This document shows positions 5,528 to 6,152 of a stretch of DNA of 6,152 nt, piece by piece. The notes under the pieces were generated by a model, which was not told the origin of the DNA, ran no database searches, and saw only the letters and a list, made by a program, of their open reading frames with translations. The stretch is taken from positions 1-6,152 of the forward strand of contig DASRNX010000115.1 in assembly GCA_035647175.1 (NCBI GenBank), written 5' to 3'. Within the stretch, counting starts at the first letter, position 1. Every line of letters starts with the position of its first letter. The DNA is from UBA3941 sp035647175. GTDB taxonomy: Bacteria; Bacillota; Clostridia; Caldicoprobacterales; UBA3941. A program made the translations under genes and the position numbers.

Positions 5528-6152
5528 TTAGCAATCGCCGGAAACTATACCGAGGTATACGTGCTTAATAAAGACCCTCAATATCAATACAGCCGGGACA
5601 GCAAAAAACATGCCTATTATGCCGAAGGATGTCCCTGCTATCCATAGGGCCAGAATTATATAAACAGGATGCATACCAACGTGCGCTCCCATTATTTTGG
5701 GTGTAAATATGTTACTCTCCAGTTGTTGAACTATGATCATAACCATTATTGAGGCTATCAACTTTGACGGTGAATGTAATATAGCGATAATTCCAGCCGG
5801 CATCGCACCCAAAACCGGACCCAGATATGGTACAATCTCGAATATACCGGCAAACAGGCCCATGACAGCAGCATAGGGTAACCCGATTATCAGGTAACCT
5901 ATAGTGGCAAGTATGCCTACTATAGAAGCTACTAGAATTTGTCCACGAATAAACCTGTTTAATATCTTACTTATCTCTCCGGCCATTCTATGGGTTGGTC
6001 CCCGAATCTTGATCGGTATTAACCTTAGAGTAATTTTTTTAAAATATTCTCTATCCTTTATAAAATAGAAGCTTAGAATGGGTATGGTAAAGATTGTTGC
6101 GATTTTGCCCGCCCCGTCTGCAGCATCAGCCATCCGTCCCCTTATATAGGAT
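5528..6152 (-). CDS. AI-2E/PerM family membrane transporter, C-terminal part
   Basis: The reading frame is open to the window edge, so the N-terminus lies outside. About 207 C-terminal residues are visible, including six codons upstream of the ATG at 6133, which is therefore not a reliable start. Several hydrophobic segments carry the family signatures: FEIVPYLGPVLGAMPAG, then QQLESNIFTPKIMG, then GMHPVYIILALWIAG and FGIIGMFFAVPAV near the end. The family comprises multi-pass inner-membrane proteins of about 340-370 residues. Members have been linked to autoinducer-2 export and to ion antiport, so the name does not fix a substrate. A homologue (YrrI) precedes alaS in Bacillus subtilis, so the position is conserved. 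The stop (TAA, 5530-5528) is followed by a spacer of about 70 nt before the alaS promoter. Confidence 0.88.
   Translation of the reverse strand, partial: SYIRGRMADAADGAGKIATIFTIPILSFYFIKDREYFKKITLRLIPIKIRGPTHRMAGEISKILNRFIRGQILVASIVGILATIGYLIIGLPYAAVMGLFAGIFEIVPYLGPVLGAMPAGIIAILHSPSKLIASIMVMIIVQQLESNIFTPKIMGAHVGMHPVYIILALWIAGTSFGIIGMFFAVPAVLILRVFIKHVYLGIVSGDC

Noticed and set aside
1..6152. Defence system, mobile element or biosynthetic cluster
   Set aside because: Every gene belongs to a recognised housekeeping or conserved family on one strand. There are no transposase, integrase, toxin-antitoxin or CRISPR features and no terminal repeats.

Overview
The window is an ordinary housekeeping block of a low-GC Gram-positive bacterium (Bacillota), most likely an anaerobic clostridial lineage. 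The gene order membrane permease - alaS - ireB - ruvX - DUF1292 is characteristic of this phylum. alaS is controlled by a tRNA-sensing T-box leader, which is also typical of it. Strong AGGAGG ribosome sites and an iron-sulfur oxidoreductase fit an anaerobe. Species cannot be named from the sequence. All genes lie on the minus strand, so transcription runs from position 6152 towards position 1.

Layout in transcription order. (1) 6152-5528: C-terminal part of an AI-2E/PerM-type membrane protein, cut by the window edge. (2) 5454-5081: near-consensus promoter (TTGACA, 17 nt, TATAAT) followed by an alanine-specific T-box riboswitch with a clear terminator/antiterminator pair. (3) 5056-2411: complete alanyl-tRNA synthetase. 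(4) 2410-2109: about 300 nt of non-coding, hairpin-rich DNA with a plausible promoter and no visible alaS terminator. (5) 2108-1830: ireB; 1809-862: aldo/keto reductase fused to a two-cluster ferredoxin domain; 795-352: ruvX; 359-66: DUF1292 protein. These four are tightly spaced and end in a rho-independent terminator at 74-52. (6) 51-1: a probable promoter for a gene beyond the left edge.

How it works together: uncharged tRNA-Ala should stabilise the T-box antiterminator and raise AlaS. Because no terminator follows alaS, part of the downstream ireB-AKR-ruvX-DUF1292 operon may share this control, in addition to its own candidate promoter. IreB is a small target of the PASTA-kinase pathway, RuvX is a YqgF-fold nuclease of RNA/DNA metabolism, and the AKR-ferredoxin is a redox enzyme inserted in an otherwise conserved cluster.

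I see no defence system, mobile element, CRISPR array, tRNA or rRNA, and no clearly new system. The features most worth a second look are the structured alaS-ireB spacer, the AKR-ferredoxin insertion, the long 5' extension of the T-box leader, and a homopolymer at the ruvX/DUF1292 junction.
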